NCBI GenBank assembly: GCA_905233595.1
Contig: CAJOFI010000007.1
Coordinates: forward strand, 4,439 to 15,894
From: an uncultured Oscillospiraceae bacterium
GTDB taxonomy: Bacteria > Bacillota > Clostridia > Oscillospirales > Oscillospiraceae
Direction of reading: 5' to 3'
DNA length: 11,456 nt
A program made the translations under genes and the position numbers. The notes under the pieces are model-generated. The model saw only the letters and a list, made by a program, of their open reading frames with translations, did not search any database and had not been told where the DNA came from. The number at the start of each line of letters is the position of its first letter. Position 1 is the first letter of the stretch. Shown here one piece after another: positions 6,376 through 11,456 of the stretch.

Positions 6376-7559
6376 TTCCCTCCCTGAAGCTGCTTGATCT
6401 CCAGCGACTCGATGAAGGCCTGGAAGCGGGTGCGAAGCTGCCCCACCGCGCCGAGGACGTATTCCTTTTCAATGGTGCAGGTGGGGATGTGCAGCTCATT
6501 GATGAAGATGCTGGACTTCAAAACCTTCTCGTAGCTCCAGAATTCGCAGAACTTCATGTTCTCGTAGATGATGCCGTCGGCGGCGAAGTCCTTCACCAGA
6601 CGCTGCACCTCGCTCGTGCGCTGGTCGATCTTCATGCCGTCCATGAAGCGGGCGCACTGGTTCCAGTGCAGATAGTGGCGGCAAACGGCGTCAAAGGCGC
6701 TCTCGTTGCCGTAAATTTCGATCTCCTCCCGCCCGGGGAAGGAGCCGAAGCAGTAGCGGTCGGCCACGACCATGGCGCCGCAGCTCTCGATGAGCCTGGT
6801 GAACTCCGGGTCGTCGATCTCGCTGCCCGCCAGAACGACGCGCGCGCGGAAGGGGAACTTCGGCTCCGGCTCGCGCGTCCTGAGCTCCTCGAGCGTCTCC
6901 TCCAGATAGGGGAGGATGAGGTCGTGGGGACAGACCTGGCTGACGAGCATGATGACGTGGAACTCGTAGCCCGTGATGGGCGGGTTCGGCAGCTTCCGAT
7001 AATCGCCGATCTCGGTGATGACGCGGCAGAGGCGGTTGTGCTGCTCCACGGCCTTGCGGATCGCGGCGTCGGAGACGTCCACCCCCAGCTTATCGCGCAG
7101 CGGCTCCAAGAGCTTCACGCGAAGCTGAACCTTGTAGTAGTCGAGGTTGGTGCCGTCGCCCTTCATGGGCGGGTCGATCTGCGTGACGAAGAAACGGGGA
7201 TTCTTGATCGGGTCGATGAGGAAAAAGTGCTGCTCCATGCGGTCCATCGTGGCGCAGCTCTCCGCGCCGAAGAGCGCGTCCAGGTAGTTGAAGCCGCCCT
7301 CAATGGCGCGCTCGAGGATGGAGCGGGCGTAGGGACAGGTGCGGTTGGTCATGTAATAGCCCGCGATGTCCGTCGAGGTGCAGCGGGGCGCGCGCAGGCG
7401 GCTCGAAAAGCAGCCGGGGAGGTTTAAGAGCACCTCGGGCACGTAGTAGCAGTTGTAGCCCAGGGCATAGCGCCCCTCCGCCTTGGCCTTGAGCACCAGC
7501 TCATTCTGCGCCTCCTGCAGCAGGTTTTCAAAGTAGATCAGATGCTTCAAATCTTTCAA
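6372..7559 (-). CDS. 2-hydroxyacyl-CoA dehydratase/benzoyl-CoA reductase family, small subunit
   Basis: This subunit has 395 residues from a TTG start at 7559. An in-frame GTG at 7568 is the alternative, but the AAGAGGTG there reads better as the ribosome binding site, 6 bases before the TTG. Classical HgdA/FldB-type layout is seen (numbering from TTG): NCYYVPE with Cys37, NRTCPYARS with Cys75, and AESCATMDRM with Cys102, the three expected [4Fe-4S] ligands. Later come LAGSEIDDPEF, VADRYCFGSFPG and the late KFCEFWSYE with Cys338. The protein ends in a QLRTRFQAFIESL helix typical of the family. The stop overlaps the large subunit's ATG by 4 bases, so the two are made together and most likely form a heterodimer. 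The first gene of the operon lies behind the promoter at 7596-7624. Substrate is not deducible; 2-hydroxyacyl-CoA is the default expectation. Confidence 0.88.
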   Translation of the reverse strand: MKDLKHLIYFENLLQEAQNELVLKAKAEGRYALGYNCYYVPEVLLNLPGCFSSRLRAPRCTSTDIAGYYMTNRTCPYARSILERAIEGGFNYLDALFGAESCATMDRMEQHFFLIDPIKNPRFFVTQIDPPMKGDGTNLDYYKVQLRVKLLEPLRDKLGVDVSDAAIRKAVEQHNRLCRVITEIGDYRKLPNPPITGYEFHVIMLVSQVCPHDLILPYLEETLEELRTREPEPKFPFRARVVLAGSEIDDPEFTRLIESCGAMVVADRYCFGSFPGREEIEIYGNESAFDAVCRHYLHWNQCARFMDGMKIDQRTSEVQRLVKDFAADGIIYENMKFCEFWSYEKVLKSSIFINELHIPTCTIEKEYVLGAVGQLRTRFQAFIESLEIKQLQGGK

Positions 7560-7595
7560 ACAAAACACCTCTTTTGTTTTTCAATAACCATTGTC

Positions 7596-7624
7596 AATTT
7601 ATCACAAGGCGGGGATCACGTCAA
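7596..7624 (-). promoter_or_regulatory. Promoter for the dehydratase operon
   Basis: On the minus strand, TTGACG (7624-7619, 5 of 6), a 17-base spacer and TAAATT (7601-7596, 4 of 6) are seen, with TGA immediately before the -10 (extended -10). The predicted transcription start is near 7589, giving a leader of about 30 bases with the AAGAGGTG ribosome binding site. There is no room for a riboswitch. Confidence 0.65.
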
Positions 7625-7687
7625 GACTTGCGTTTGTTCAACTTCTCCTTGCGCAAGAAATTTACAACATTATTTACAAATGGACTC

Positions 7688-7716
7688 TTGCACAGACGAC
7701 GGAAAAATGGTAAGCT
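7688..7716 (+). promoter_or_regulatory. Possible weak promoter for the P-loop gene
   Basis: TTGCAC (7688-7693), a 17-base spacer and TAAGCT (7711-7716) with a preceding TGG (extended -10) lie 40 bases before the start of the P-loop gene. Each hexamer matches only 3 of 6 consensus bases, so this is a weak proposal from spacing and position. Confidence 0.3.
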
Positions 7717-7756
7717 ATCAGCAACAAAGGAAATACAGGTAAGGAGGTTGATCCCA

Positions 7757-8170
7757 ATGGTCAACATCATCATGGGGCTGAAAGGCTCCGGCAAGACGAA
7801 AAAGCTGGTCGAGCTCGTGCGCGAGGCCGTGAACGAGGGCAGCGGCGACGTCGTCGTCATCGAAAAAGAGCGCAAGCTGACCTTCGACATCCCCTATCAG
7901 GCGCGCCTCATTGACGCGGGCGACTATGACATCGGCAGCTATGAGTTTCTCAAGGGGCTCATCTGCGGTGTGCACGCGGGTAATTACGACATTACCCATT
8001 TCTTTATTGATAACTTCTATAAGCTCGTCAACGACAAGAGCGTGGAAGCGCTGGAGAAGTTCCTCGGCTGGCTGAACAAATTCTCCGAGCAGGAGCATAT
8101 CAGCTTCATCGTCTCCATCTCCGCCGACCCCGCCACCGTCAGCGACGAGGTGCGCAAATATATCCTGTGA
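7757..8170 (+). CDS. Small P-loop NTPase-like protein of unknown function
   Basis: This is a 137-residue cytosolic protein. The frame is open from 7574, but the ATG at 7757 follows an AAGGAGG site (7741-7747) at good spacing and brings the Walker A right to the N-terminus, as is usual for compact P-loop proteins. Seen: MVNIIMGLKGSGKT, with Walker A GLKGSGKT at 7-14; a second strand DVVVIEKERK at 31-40; a Walker B-like strand HFFIDN with Asp85 at 81-86; and a fourth strand ISFIVSISAD at 115-124. The order of elements resembles a minimal RecA or thymidine-kinase-like core, but no zinc ribbon, lid arginine or nucleoside-binding motif is visible, so no substrate can be given. It stands alone and divergent from the dehydratase operon. 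It is too short and of the wrong fold to be that enzyme's activator ATPase (BadF/BadG family). Confidence 0.78.
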   Translation: MVNIIMGLKGSGKTKKLVELVREAVNEGSGDVVVIEKERKLTFDIPYQARLIDAGDYDIGSYEFLKGLICGVHAGNYDITHFFIDNFYKLVNDKSVEALEKFLGWLNKFSEQEHISFIVSISADPATVSDEVRKYIL

Positions 8171-8180
8171 ATCAGTTTTT

Positions 8181-8227
8181 ATAACGAATGCCTCTGAAAA
8201 ACGCGGTTTTTCAGAGGCATTTGTTAT
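8181..8227. terminator. Bidirectional terminator overlapping the end of the cyclo-ligase gene
   Basis: A 21-bp inverted repeat with one G-T wobble (8181-8201 with 8207-8227) has a 5-nt CGCGG loop. The inner stem CCTCTGAAAAA is strong. It starts 10 bases after the P-loop gene's stop. Its far arm includes the last codons and stop of the convergent 5-formyl-THF cyclo-ligase gene (stop at 8211-8213), so the minus-strand operon's terminator begins inside the coding region. Confidence 0.85.
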
Positions 8228-8768
8228 AAATGGCGATTTCGGTTATAACGGCGTCCATGGGAAAGTCGTGCGCGTCCGTTTCGATCCCGGGCAGCTTCTG
8301 GCACTCGAAGGCGACGGCGAGGACGCGGGCGTTTCGGCACCGGGGCAAAAAGCGGTCGTAATAGCCCGCGCCGTGCCCTAAGCGGCGCCCCTGCCCGTCA
8401 AAGCTCACGCAGGGGCAGAGTACGAGCTCAAGCTCCTCCGGCGGGACGGGAACGGACGCGGCGCGATCCGGCTCGAGGATGCCGTAAGCGCCGGTGACGA
8501 AGCCGCGTGGCTCGTAAGCCTCCAGCGACCCATTCGTCAGACTCACCGGGAAGCAGAGGCGCGCGCCGCGCGCAAGCAGCGCATCGTGCAGGGCGGAGAG
8601 AACGGCCTCGTCCCAGAGCGCGAGATAGCTCAGAACGCATTTGGCTTTTTGCACCTCGGGCAGCGACAGAAGCCGCGCGCAGATCGCGCGGGATGCCGAA
8701 GCGCGTTCGGCCGCGCCCATCCCGCGCCGCGCATCGAGGGCGCGCTTTCGCTGTTCACGCTTGCTCAC
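8211..8768 (-). CDS. 5-formyltetrahydrofolate cyclo-ligase (5,10-methenyl-THF synthetase)
   Basis: This 185-residue cytosolic enzyme is close to the normal length of the family. It converts 5-formyl-THF to 5,10-methenyl-THF using ATP. Seen: KREQRKRALDARR at 3-15, the N-terminal basic region that helps bind nucleotide and folate; LCPCVSFDGQGRRLGHGAGYYDRF at 117-140 (split as LCPCVSFDGQ and GRRLGHGAGYYDRF), containing the family's G-x-G-x-GYYDR signature; and DFPMDAVITE at 168-177, the C-terminal signature. The GTG start at 8768 overlaps the folT stop by 4 bases (GTGA) and follows AGGAG at 7-base spacing. A longer upstream reading of this frame is a shadow of folT. It is the last gene of the folate operon, and its final codons sit in the terminator stem. 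Confidence 0.93.
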   Translation of the reverse strand: MSKREQRKRALDARRGMGAAERASASRAICARLLSLPEVQKAKCVLSYLALWDEAVLSALHDALLARGARLCFPVSLTNGSLEAYEPRGFVTGAYGILEPDRAASVPVPPEELELVLCPCVSFDGQGRRLGHGAGYYDRFLPRCRNARVLAVAFECQKLPGIETDAHDFPMDAVITEIAIYNKCL

Positions 8769-9268
8769 AGCAGGCTCCTCCGAAGCTTCGGCGCAAGCTG
8801 CACGAGCAGCGGGATCACGGCAAGCTGCACGGCCCAGAGGATGGCGCACTGCGCGATGCGCGTCACGAGCAGCGGCACGAAGGAGGAGCCGTACAAAACG
8901 GAGATCCAGAGCGTGTTCAGAAGCAGGCTCAGAAGAAGCTGATGCACCGCAACGGCGGAAAAAATGCGCAAAAAGTCCTGTTTTCGGTACAAAAACAGAC
9001 CGTAAGTGAGACCCATCAGAAAGGCCGTGAGCGTGAAGCCGGGAAAATATGCCCCCACGGGAAAGAGGATCGCCCCCAGAAGGTCCGCCAGCGCCGCGAC
9101 GACCCCCGCGTACAGCGGCCCCAGGAGCAGCGCCGCGAGCACCACCGGCACAAAGGCAAAGCCGATCTTGGTGTTCCATGCGCTGATCGACAGAAAGCGG
9201 GACAGCACGATCTCCAGCGCCGTGAGCATCGCCATGAGAACAAGGTTTTTGGTACTGATCTTCTGCAT
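8765..9268 (-). CDS. folT: Folate ECF transporter S component (FolT-type)
   Basis: This is a 167-residue integral membrane protein with about six hydrophobic segments, the size and topology of ECF S components, which bind substrate and need the shared EcfA/EcfT module (not in this window). The ATG at 9268 is chosen because AAGGAG lies 8 bases upstream; the open frame to 9292 lacks such a site. The first helix (KNLVLMAMLTALEIVLSRF) holds the small-residue and alanine-rich face typical of S components. This is followed by KIGFAFVPVVLAALLLGP and a GAYFPGFTLTAFLMGL segment that resembles FolT. The specificity call rests mostly on context: it sits between folD and the cyclo-ligase and overlaps the latter. 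It could in principle carry another vitamin, but folate is by far the best fit. No tetrahydrofolate riboswitch is seen in the 40 bases before it. Confidence 0.87.
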   Translation of the reverse strand: MQKISTKNLVLMAMLTALEIVLSRFLSISAWNTKIGFAFVPVVLAALLLGPLYAGVVAALADLLGAILFPVGAYFPGFTLTAFLMGLTYGLFLYRKQDFLRIFSAVAVHQLLLSLLLNTLWISVLYGSSFVPLLVTRIAQCAILWAVQLAVIPLLVQLAPKLRRSLL

Positions 9269-9308
9269 AGTCAGGACTCCTTGGAAAAGCATCCGGGAAA
9301 GCGCGGGC

Positions 9309-10163
9309 TCAAAGCTGCGCCTGCGCTTCGGCGGCTTCCACGACGTGGCGGGCGAGGAGCATCGTGGTCACGGTGCCGACGCCGCCGGGCACCGGGCTGA
9401 TCCCACGCACCAGCGGCGAAACCGCGTCAAACGCCACATCACCGCAGATTTTGCCGTCAAAGCTCTCATTTACTCCCACGTCGAGGATGATTTGACCGGA
9501 ATGGACGAAGCGCTCATCCACCAGCGCCGCCCTGCCCGCGGTGGAGACGAGAATGTCCGCGCCCCGGCAGATCGCGGGGAGAGCGCGCGTTTTGCTGTGG
9601 CAGAGCGTGACGGTCGCGTCCCGCGCGGAGAGCAGCATGCTCAGAGGTCTGCCCACGATGAGGCTTCGCCCGATGATGGCGACGTTCGCCCCCTCCAGCC
9701 GGATGCCGTAGTGGTCGAGCATCGCGAGGCAGGCCTCCGCCGTGCAGGGGGCAAAGCCCGTGCCGCGCCCGACGAAGGTGCGGGCGAGGGAGGGCACGGT
9801 GATGCCGTCCACGTCCTTCTCGGGGCGCAGGGCGCCAAACACGCGCTCAGTGTCGATGCGCCGGGGCAGGGGGCGCAGCACGAGGATGCCGTGCACGTCG
9901 GGGTCGTTGTTGACGCGCTCCAGCTCCCGCAGCAGCTCCGCGGTGCCGGTCGTCCAGGGGAGGCGGATGCTTTTGAGCCGGATACCGACCTTGTCGCAGG
10001 CCTTCGTCGCCGAGCGCTCGTAGAAGAGCGCGCCCGGATCCTCGCCGCAGCGCAGCAGCGCCAGACAGGGGGTGCAGCCCGCGCTCTGCAGGCTTGCGAC
10101 GCGCTCGGTCAGCGATTCCCGGATCGCCTGCGCCACCGGCGCGCCCCATAAAATTTCGCTCAT
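9309..10163 (-). CDS. folD: FolD methylene-THF dehydrogenase with altered cyclohydrolase residues
   Basis: This is a 284-residue protein of normal FolD length. FolD usually interconverts methylene-THF, methenyl-THF and 10-formyl-THF. Seen: YERSATKACDKVGI at 48-61, GILVLRPLP at 92-100, PEKDVDGI at 114-121, the dinucleotide-binding GRSLIVGRP at 165-173, CHSKTR at 188-193, and SPVPGGVGTVTT at 256-267. Aligned without gaps to the E. coli motif YVASKRKAC, the catalytic lysine position is Ala52. Aligned to GILVQLPLP, the conserved glutamine is Leu96. The conserved Asp (119) is kept, and the usual GPMT after PGGV is GTVTT. Loss of Lys and Gln suggests a dehydrogenase with little or no cyclohydrolase activity. 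The ATG overlaps the fchA stop by 4 bases, and folT begins 40 bases downstream. I recall clostridial FolDs with a similar YERGA-type motif, so this may be a subfamily trait (unverified). Confidence 0.93.
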   Translation of the reverse strand: MSEILWGAPVAQAIRESLTERVASLQSAGCTPCLALLRCGEDPGALFYERSATKACDKVGIRLKSIRLPWTTGTAELLRELERVNNDPDVHGILVLRPLPRRIDTERVFGALRPEKDVDGITVPSLARTFVGRGTGFAPCTAEACLAMLDHYGIRLEGANVAIIGRSLIVGRPLSMLLSARDATVTLCHSKTRALPAICRGADILVSTAGRAALVDERFVHSGQIILDVGVNESFDGKICGDVAFDAVSPLVRGISPVPGGVGTVTTMLLARHVVEAAEAQAQL

Positions 10164-10748
10164 AAGCCTTGCAGCCGGCGCAGCACGGACGCGCTCAGCG
10201 CCTCCGTCCGGGGGCGATATTCGCCCAGCAGCCGACCGGCCTCCTCCTCGTAAGAATCGCTCTCCGGATCGCCCCGAAGCGTCCCGGTGTTCACAAATAT
10301 GTTCATCGCGGCGCAGTCCATCGCGGCGAGCGCCAGCGCCGCGCCGCAGCCCACGTCGGACAGCAGCAGGGGAGAGCACAGCCCCTCCGCCCGCTCAAGC
10401 AGCGCCGCCGCCTCGCAGACGCACCGCAGCATTGCAAGCGGCGCTTTGCAGGCCGTGAGCGTGGCTTCTCGCAATTTCGCGGCGCTCTGCGGATCGCCCT
10501 TCGGCAGGGAGTAGGCGGCGGCGAGGGGCTTGAAGCCCTCCGCGTCCTCGTGCGTCCGACTGCCCGATGATCGCGCAAAGCGTCTCCGCCCGATCCGCGT
10601 ATTTTTTCCGCCCCGCCGTGAGCCGCGAGGCCATCGCACAGAGCGCCGCCGCGAGCGCCCCGCAGAGCGCCGCCGCCCCGCCGCCGCCCGGTGTTGGCGC
10701 TTCGGACGCAAGCGCCGATACAAATTCCGAAAGCCCGTGATCGCTCAT
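10160..10748 (-). pseudogene. fchA: FchA-type methenyl-THF cyclohydrolase (cyclodeaminase family), frameshifted
   Basis: Two overlapping frames together make one protein of the formiminotransferase-cyclodeaminase/FchA family, which hydrolyses 5,10-methenyl-THF to 10-formyl-THF. The N-terminal part starts at an ATG (10748) behind AAAGGAGG, with [20 protein letters not shown] as the glycine-rich family signature and RKKYAD at 47-52. It stays in frame to about Asp65. The C-terminal part resumes in the +1 frame at 10552 with HEDAEGFKPLAAAYSLPKGD and continues through LLLSDVGCGAAL to the stop at 10160. The junction is near 10550-10556. Compared from memory with intact relatives, about 11-12 residues of the helix between KKY and EDAE are missing. 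This fits a deletion of about 35 bases, whose length modulo 3 matches the observed frame change. It is either a real lesion or a sequence error. It is the first gene of the folate operon and overlaps folD by 4 bases. Confidence 0.82.
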
Positions 10749-10777
10749 GTGCCGCCTCCTTTATTCATATAATGGTA

Positions 10778-10805
10778 ATTATAGGGGTTTTCGGCGGCTT
10801 GTCAA
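10778..10805 (-). promoter_or_regulatory. Consensus promoter of the folate operon
   Basis: On the minus strand, a perfect TTGACA (10805-10800), a 16-base spacer and a perfect TATAAT (10783-10778) are seen. The predicted start near 10771 leaves a leader of about 23 bases carrying AAAGGAGG. The leader is too short for a THF riboswitch, so transcription looks constitutive and strong. Confidence 0.8.
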
Positions 10806-10817
10806 GCAATTTCGCTC

Positions 10818-10846
10818 TTGCATCGCAGGAGAAAAGGCGGTATAGT
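10818..10846 (+). promoter_or_regulatory. Probable promoter for the small membrane protein-rdgB unit
   Basis: TATAGT (10841-10846, 5 of 6) lies 28 bases before the ATG at 10875, with TTGCAT (10818-10823, 3 of 6) exactly 17 bases upstream as a weak -35. It is divergent from the folate operon promoter, with no overlap of the hexamers. Confidence 0.5.
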
Positions 10847-10874
10847 AAGACGATCACGGAAAACGGAGACAGAC

Positions 10875-11141
10875 ATGAAAACGGTACAGGAAGCAAACAA
10901 GTGGATCGACCGGCTCTTCGCCATAAGCTTGGCGCTCATGGGGCTTACGTCCGCGATTTTGAGCGTGACGGGGCTCTTCGGGCTCACGCTGCCGGATTGG
11001 GCGCTGCGCCTGACGGGGATCGTGAACCTCGCCTCGCTCCCGGTGCTCACGTATTCCACGGTCGAAAGCCTGCGGGAGAAGCTCAGCATGCGCAAGGCCG
11101 CCGAGGCCAAAAAGAACAGAAAAAAGAGGAAAAAGAAATGA
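10875..11141 (+). CDS. Small two-span membrane protein with lysine-rich tail
   Basis: This is an 88-residue protein I do not recognise. The ATG at 10875 has GGAG at 10865-10868 with 6-base spacing. The open frame to 10818 has no such site and overlaps the promoter. After a short polar N-terminus ([13 protein letters not shown]) there are two hydrophobic segments, about residues 14-37 ([20 protein letters not shown]) and 45-65 ([17 protein letters not shown]). The highly basic tail that follows ends in runs of Lys and Arg, probably cytosolic and placing both ends inside the cell. The stop overlaps the rdgB ATG by 4 bases, and the GAGG in the tail codons (11126-11129) serves as the rdgB ribosome binding site. 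Close coupling to rdgB suggests coexpression but gives no function. Confidence 0.7.
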   Translation: MKTVQEANKWIDRLFAISLALMGLTSAILSVTGLFGLTLPDWALRLTGIVNLASLPVLTYSTVESLREKLSMRKAAEAKKNRKKRKKK

Positions 11142-11456
11142 AACTGATTATTGCCTCCAATAACGCCCACAAGCTCGTGGAGATCAAGCAGATCCTGGGC
11201 GGGGAGTTTGACGAGATCCTCTCTATGCGGGAGGCCGGCATCGAGCATGAGACCGTCGAGGACGGCAGCACCTTCATGGAGAACGCCGAGAAGAAGGCGC
11301 GCGAGATGGCGGAGATCTCCGGCTGCTGCGCCCTCGCGGACGACAGCGGGCTCTGCGTGGACGCGCTGGACGGCGCGCCCGGCATCTACTCGGCGCGCTT
11401 CTGCGGCGTGCACGGGGACGATGAGGCGAATAACCGCCTGCTGCTGGAGAAGCTCG
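11138..11456 (+). CDS. rdgB: RdgB/HAM1-family XTP/dITP diphosphatase, N-terminal part
   Basis: 106 residues are visible before the window ends; intact members are about 195-205 residues, so this is the N-terminal half. Seen: [16 protein letters not shown] at 1-16, the family's S/T-x-N-x-x-K substrate-binding start; [16 protein letters not shown], the E-x-x-x-T-F-x-x-N-A motif; and [24 protein letters not shown] (split as [13 protein letters not shown] and [11 protein letters not shown]), the strongest signature, with the acidic metal-binding and catalytic residues. Known role: hydrolysis of XTP, dITP and ITP to monophosphates, keeping deaminated purines out of DNA and RNA. The ATG overlaps the preceding stop (ATGA), so translation is probably coupled to the small membrane-protein gene. 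The truncation is only the window edge. Confidence 0.95.
   Translation, partial: MKLIIASNNAHKLVEIKQILGGEFDEILSMREAGIEHETVEDGSTFMENAEKKAREMAEISGCCALADDSGLCVDALDGAPGIYSARFCGVHGDDEANNRLLLEKL

Noticed and set aside
6489..7427. Open frame of 312 codons opposite the dehydratase small subunit
   Set aside because: Same reasons: antisense to a conserved gene with all motifs intact, no start signal.
7648..7657. Palindrome CTTGCGCAAG between the divergent genes as an operator
   Set aside because: A 10-bp palindrome is easily met by chance at this length. It has no second half-site and lies away from the mapped promoter hexamers, so I do not list it as a site.
7757..8170. P-loop protein as the activator ATPase of the neighbouring dehydratase
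   Set aside because: Activators are about 260 residues of the ASKHA fold with a cluster-binding CxG...C motif; this protein is a 137-residue Walker-type P-loop without those cysteines and on the opposite strand.
8769..9179. N-terminal extension of the cyclo-ligase frame upstream of 8768
   Set aside because: It overlaps folT in another frame, and the extra residues are not membrane- or folate-like. The GTG at 8768 has a good ribosome binding site and fits the family's length.
10164..10379. Upstream extension of the folD frame
   Set aside because: It runs out of frame through fchA. FolD starts naturally at the ATG at 10163 with family-typical length.
10540..10570. Programmed ribosomal frameshift in fchA
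   Set aside because: No slippery sequence or downstream stimulatory structure is evident, and residues appear to be missing, which a frameshift alone would not explain.
10749..10777. Possible tetrahydrofolate riboswitch before the folate operon
   Set aside because: The predicted leader is only about 23 bases and the 40-base gap before folT is also too short for the roughly 90-base fold.

Overview
The window is GC-rich, densely coded bacterial DNA that looks like an anaerobic, gut-type Clostridia chromosome (Oscillospirales or a similar order). The taxonomic call is inference. It rests on strong AGGAGG-type ribosome binding sites, a HemZ-type radical SAM gene, a paired 2-hydroxyacyl-CoA dehydratase, an ECF-type folate transporter subunit, and short 4-nt gene overlaps. 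There are no rRNA or tRNA genes, no CRISPR array, no transposase and no phage genes. No gene-free stretch exceeds about 210 bases.

Layout. (1) 1-1719, plus strand: the 3' half of hemZ followed by a uridine-kinase-like P-loop kinase, closed by a long bidirectional terminator. (2) 3351-1846, minus strand: a MalY/PatB-type aminotransferase (C-S lyase family) followed by a small CxxC thioredoxin-fold protein. (3) 3464-4351, plus strand: a YdjC/ChbG-family deacetylase, divergent from (2), with overlapping promoters. (4) 7559-4562, minus strand: two subunits of a 2-hydroxyacyl-CoA dehydratase/benzoyl-CoA reductase family enzyme and a 62-residue single-span membrane protein. The activator ATPase is not in the window. 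(5) 7757-8170, plus strand: a small P-loop protein of unknown function, divergent from (4). (6) 10748-8211, minus strand: a compact folate one-carbon operon, fchA (frameshifted) - folD - folT - 5-formyl-THF cyclo-ligase, behind a consensus sigma-A-type promoter. (7) 10875-11456, plus strand: a small two-span membrane protein overlapping rdgB, which runs off the end.

How the parts work together. The folate operon reads as one route: FolT imports folates, the cyclo-ligase turns 5-formyl-THF into 5,10-methenyl-THF, FchA interconverts methenyl- and 10-formyl-THF, and FolD interconverts methenyl- and methylene-THF. FolD lacks the lysine and glutamine that family knowledge ties to cyclohydrolase activity, so a separate FchA makes sense as its partner. 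Yet fchA carries a frameshift and an apparent small deletion here, which is either a recent lesion or a sequence error. This is the most interesting biology in the window.

The convergent intergenic regions hold small dispersed hairpins and three long terminators with a shared GCGG loop. One short repeat supplies the last codons of the aminotransferase. I saw no clearly new multi-gene defence or mobile system. The orphan dehydratase set with its small membrane protein is the best candidate for undescribed function.
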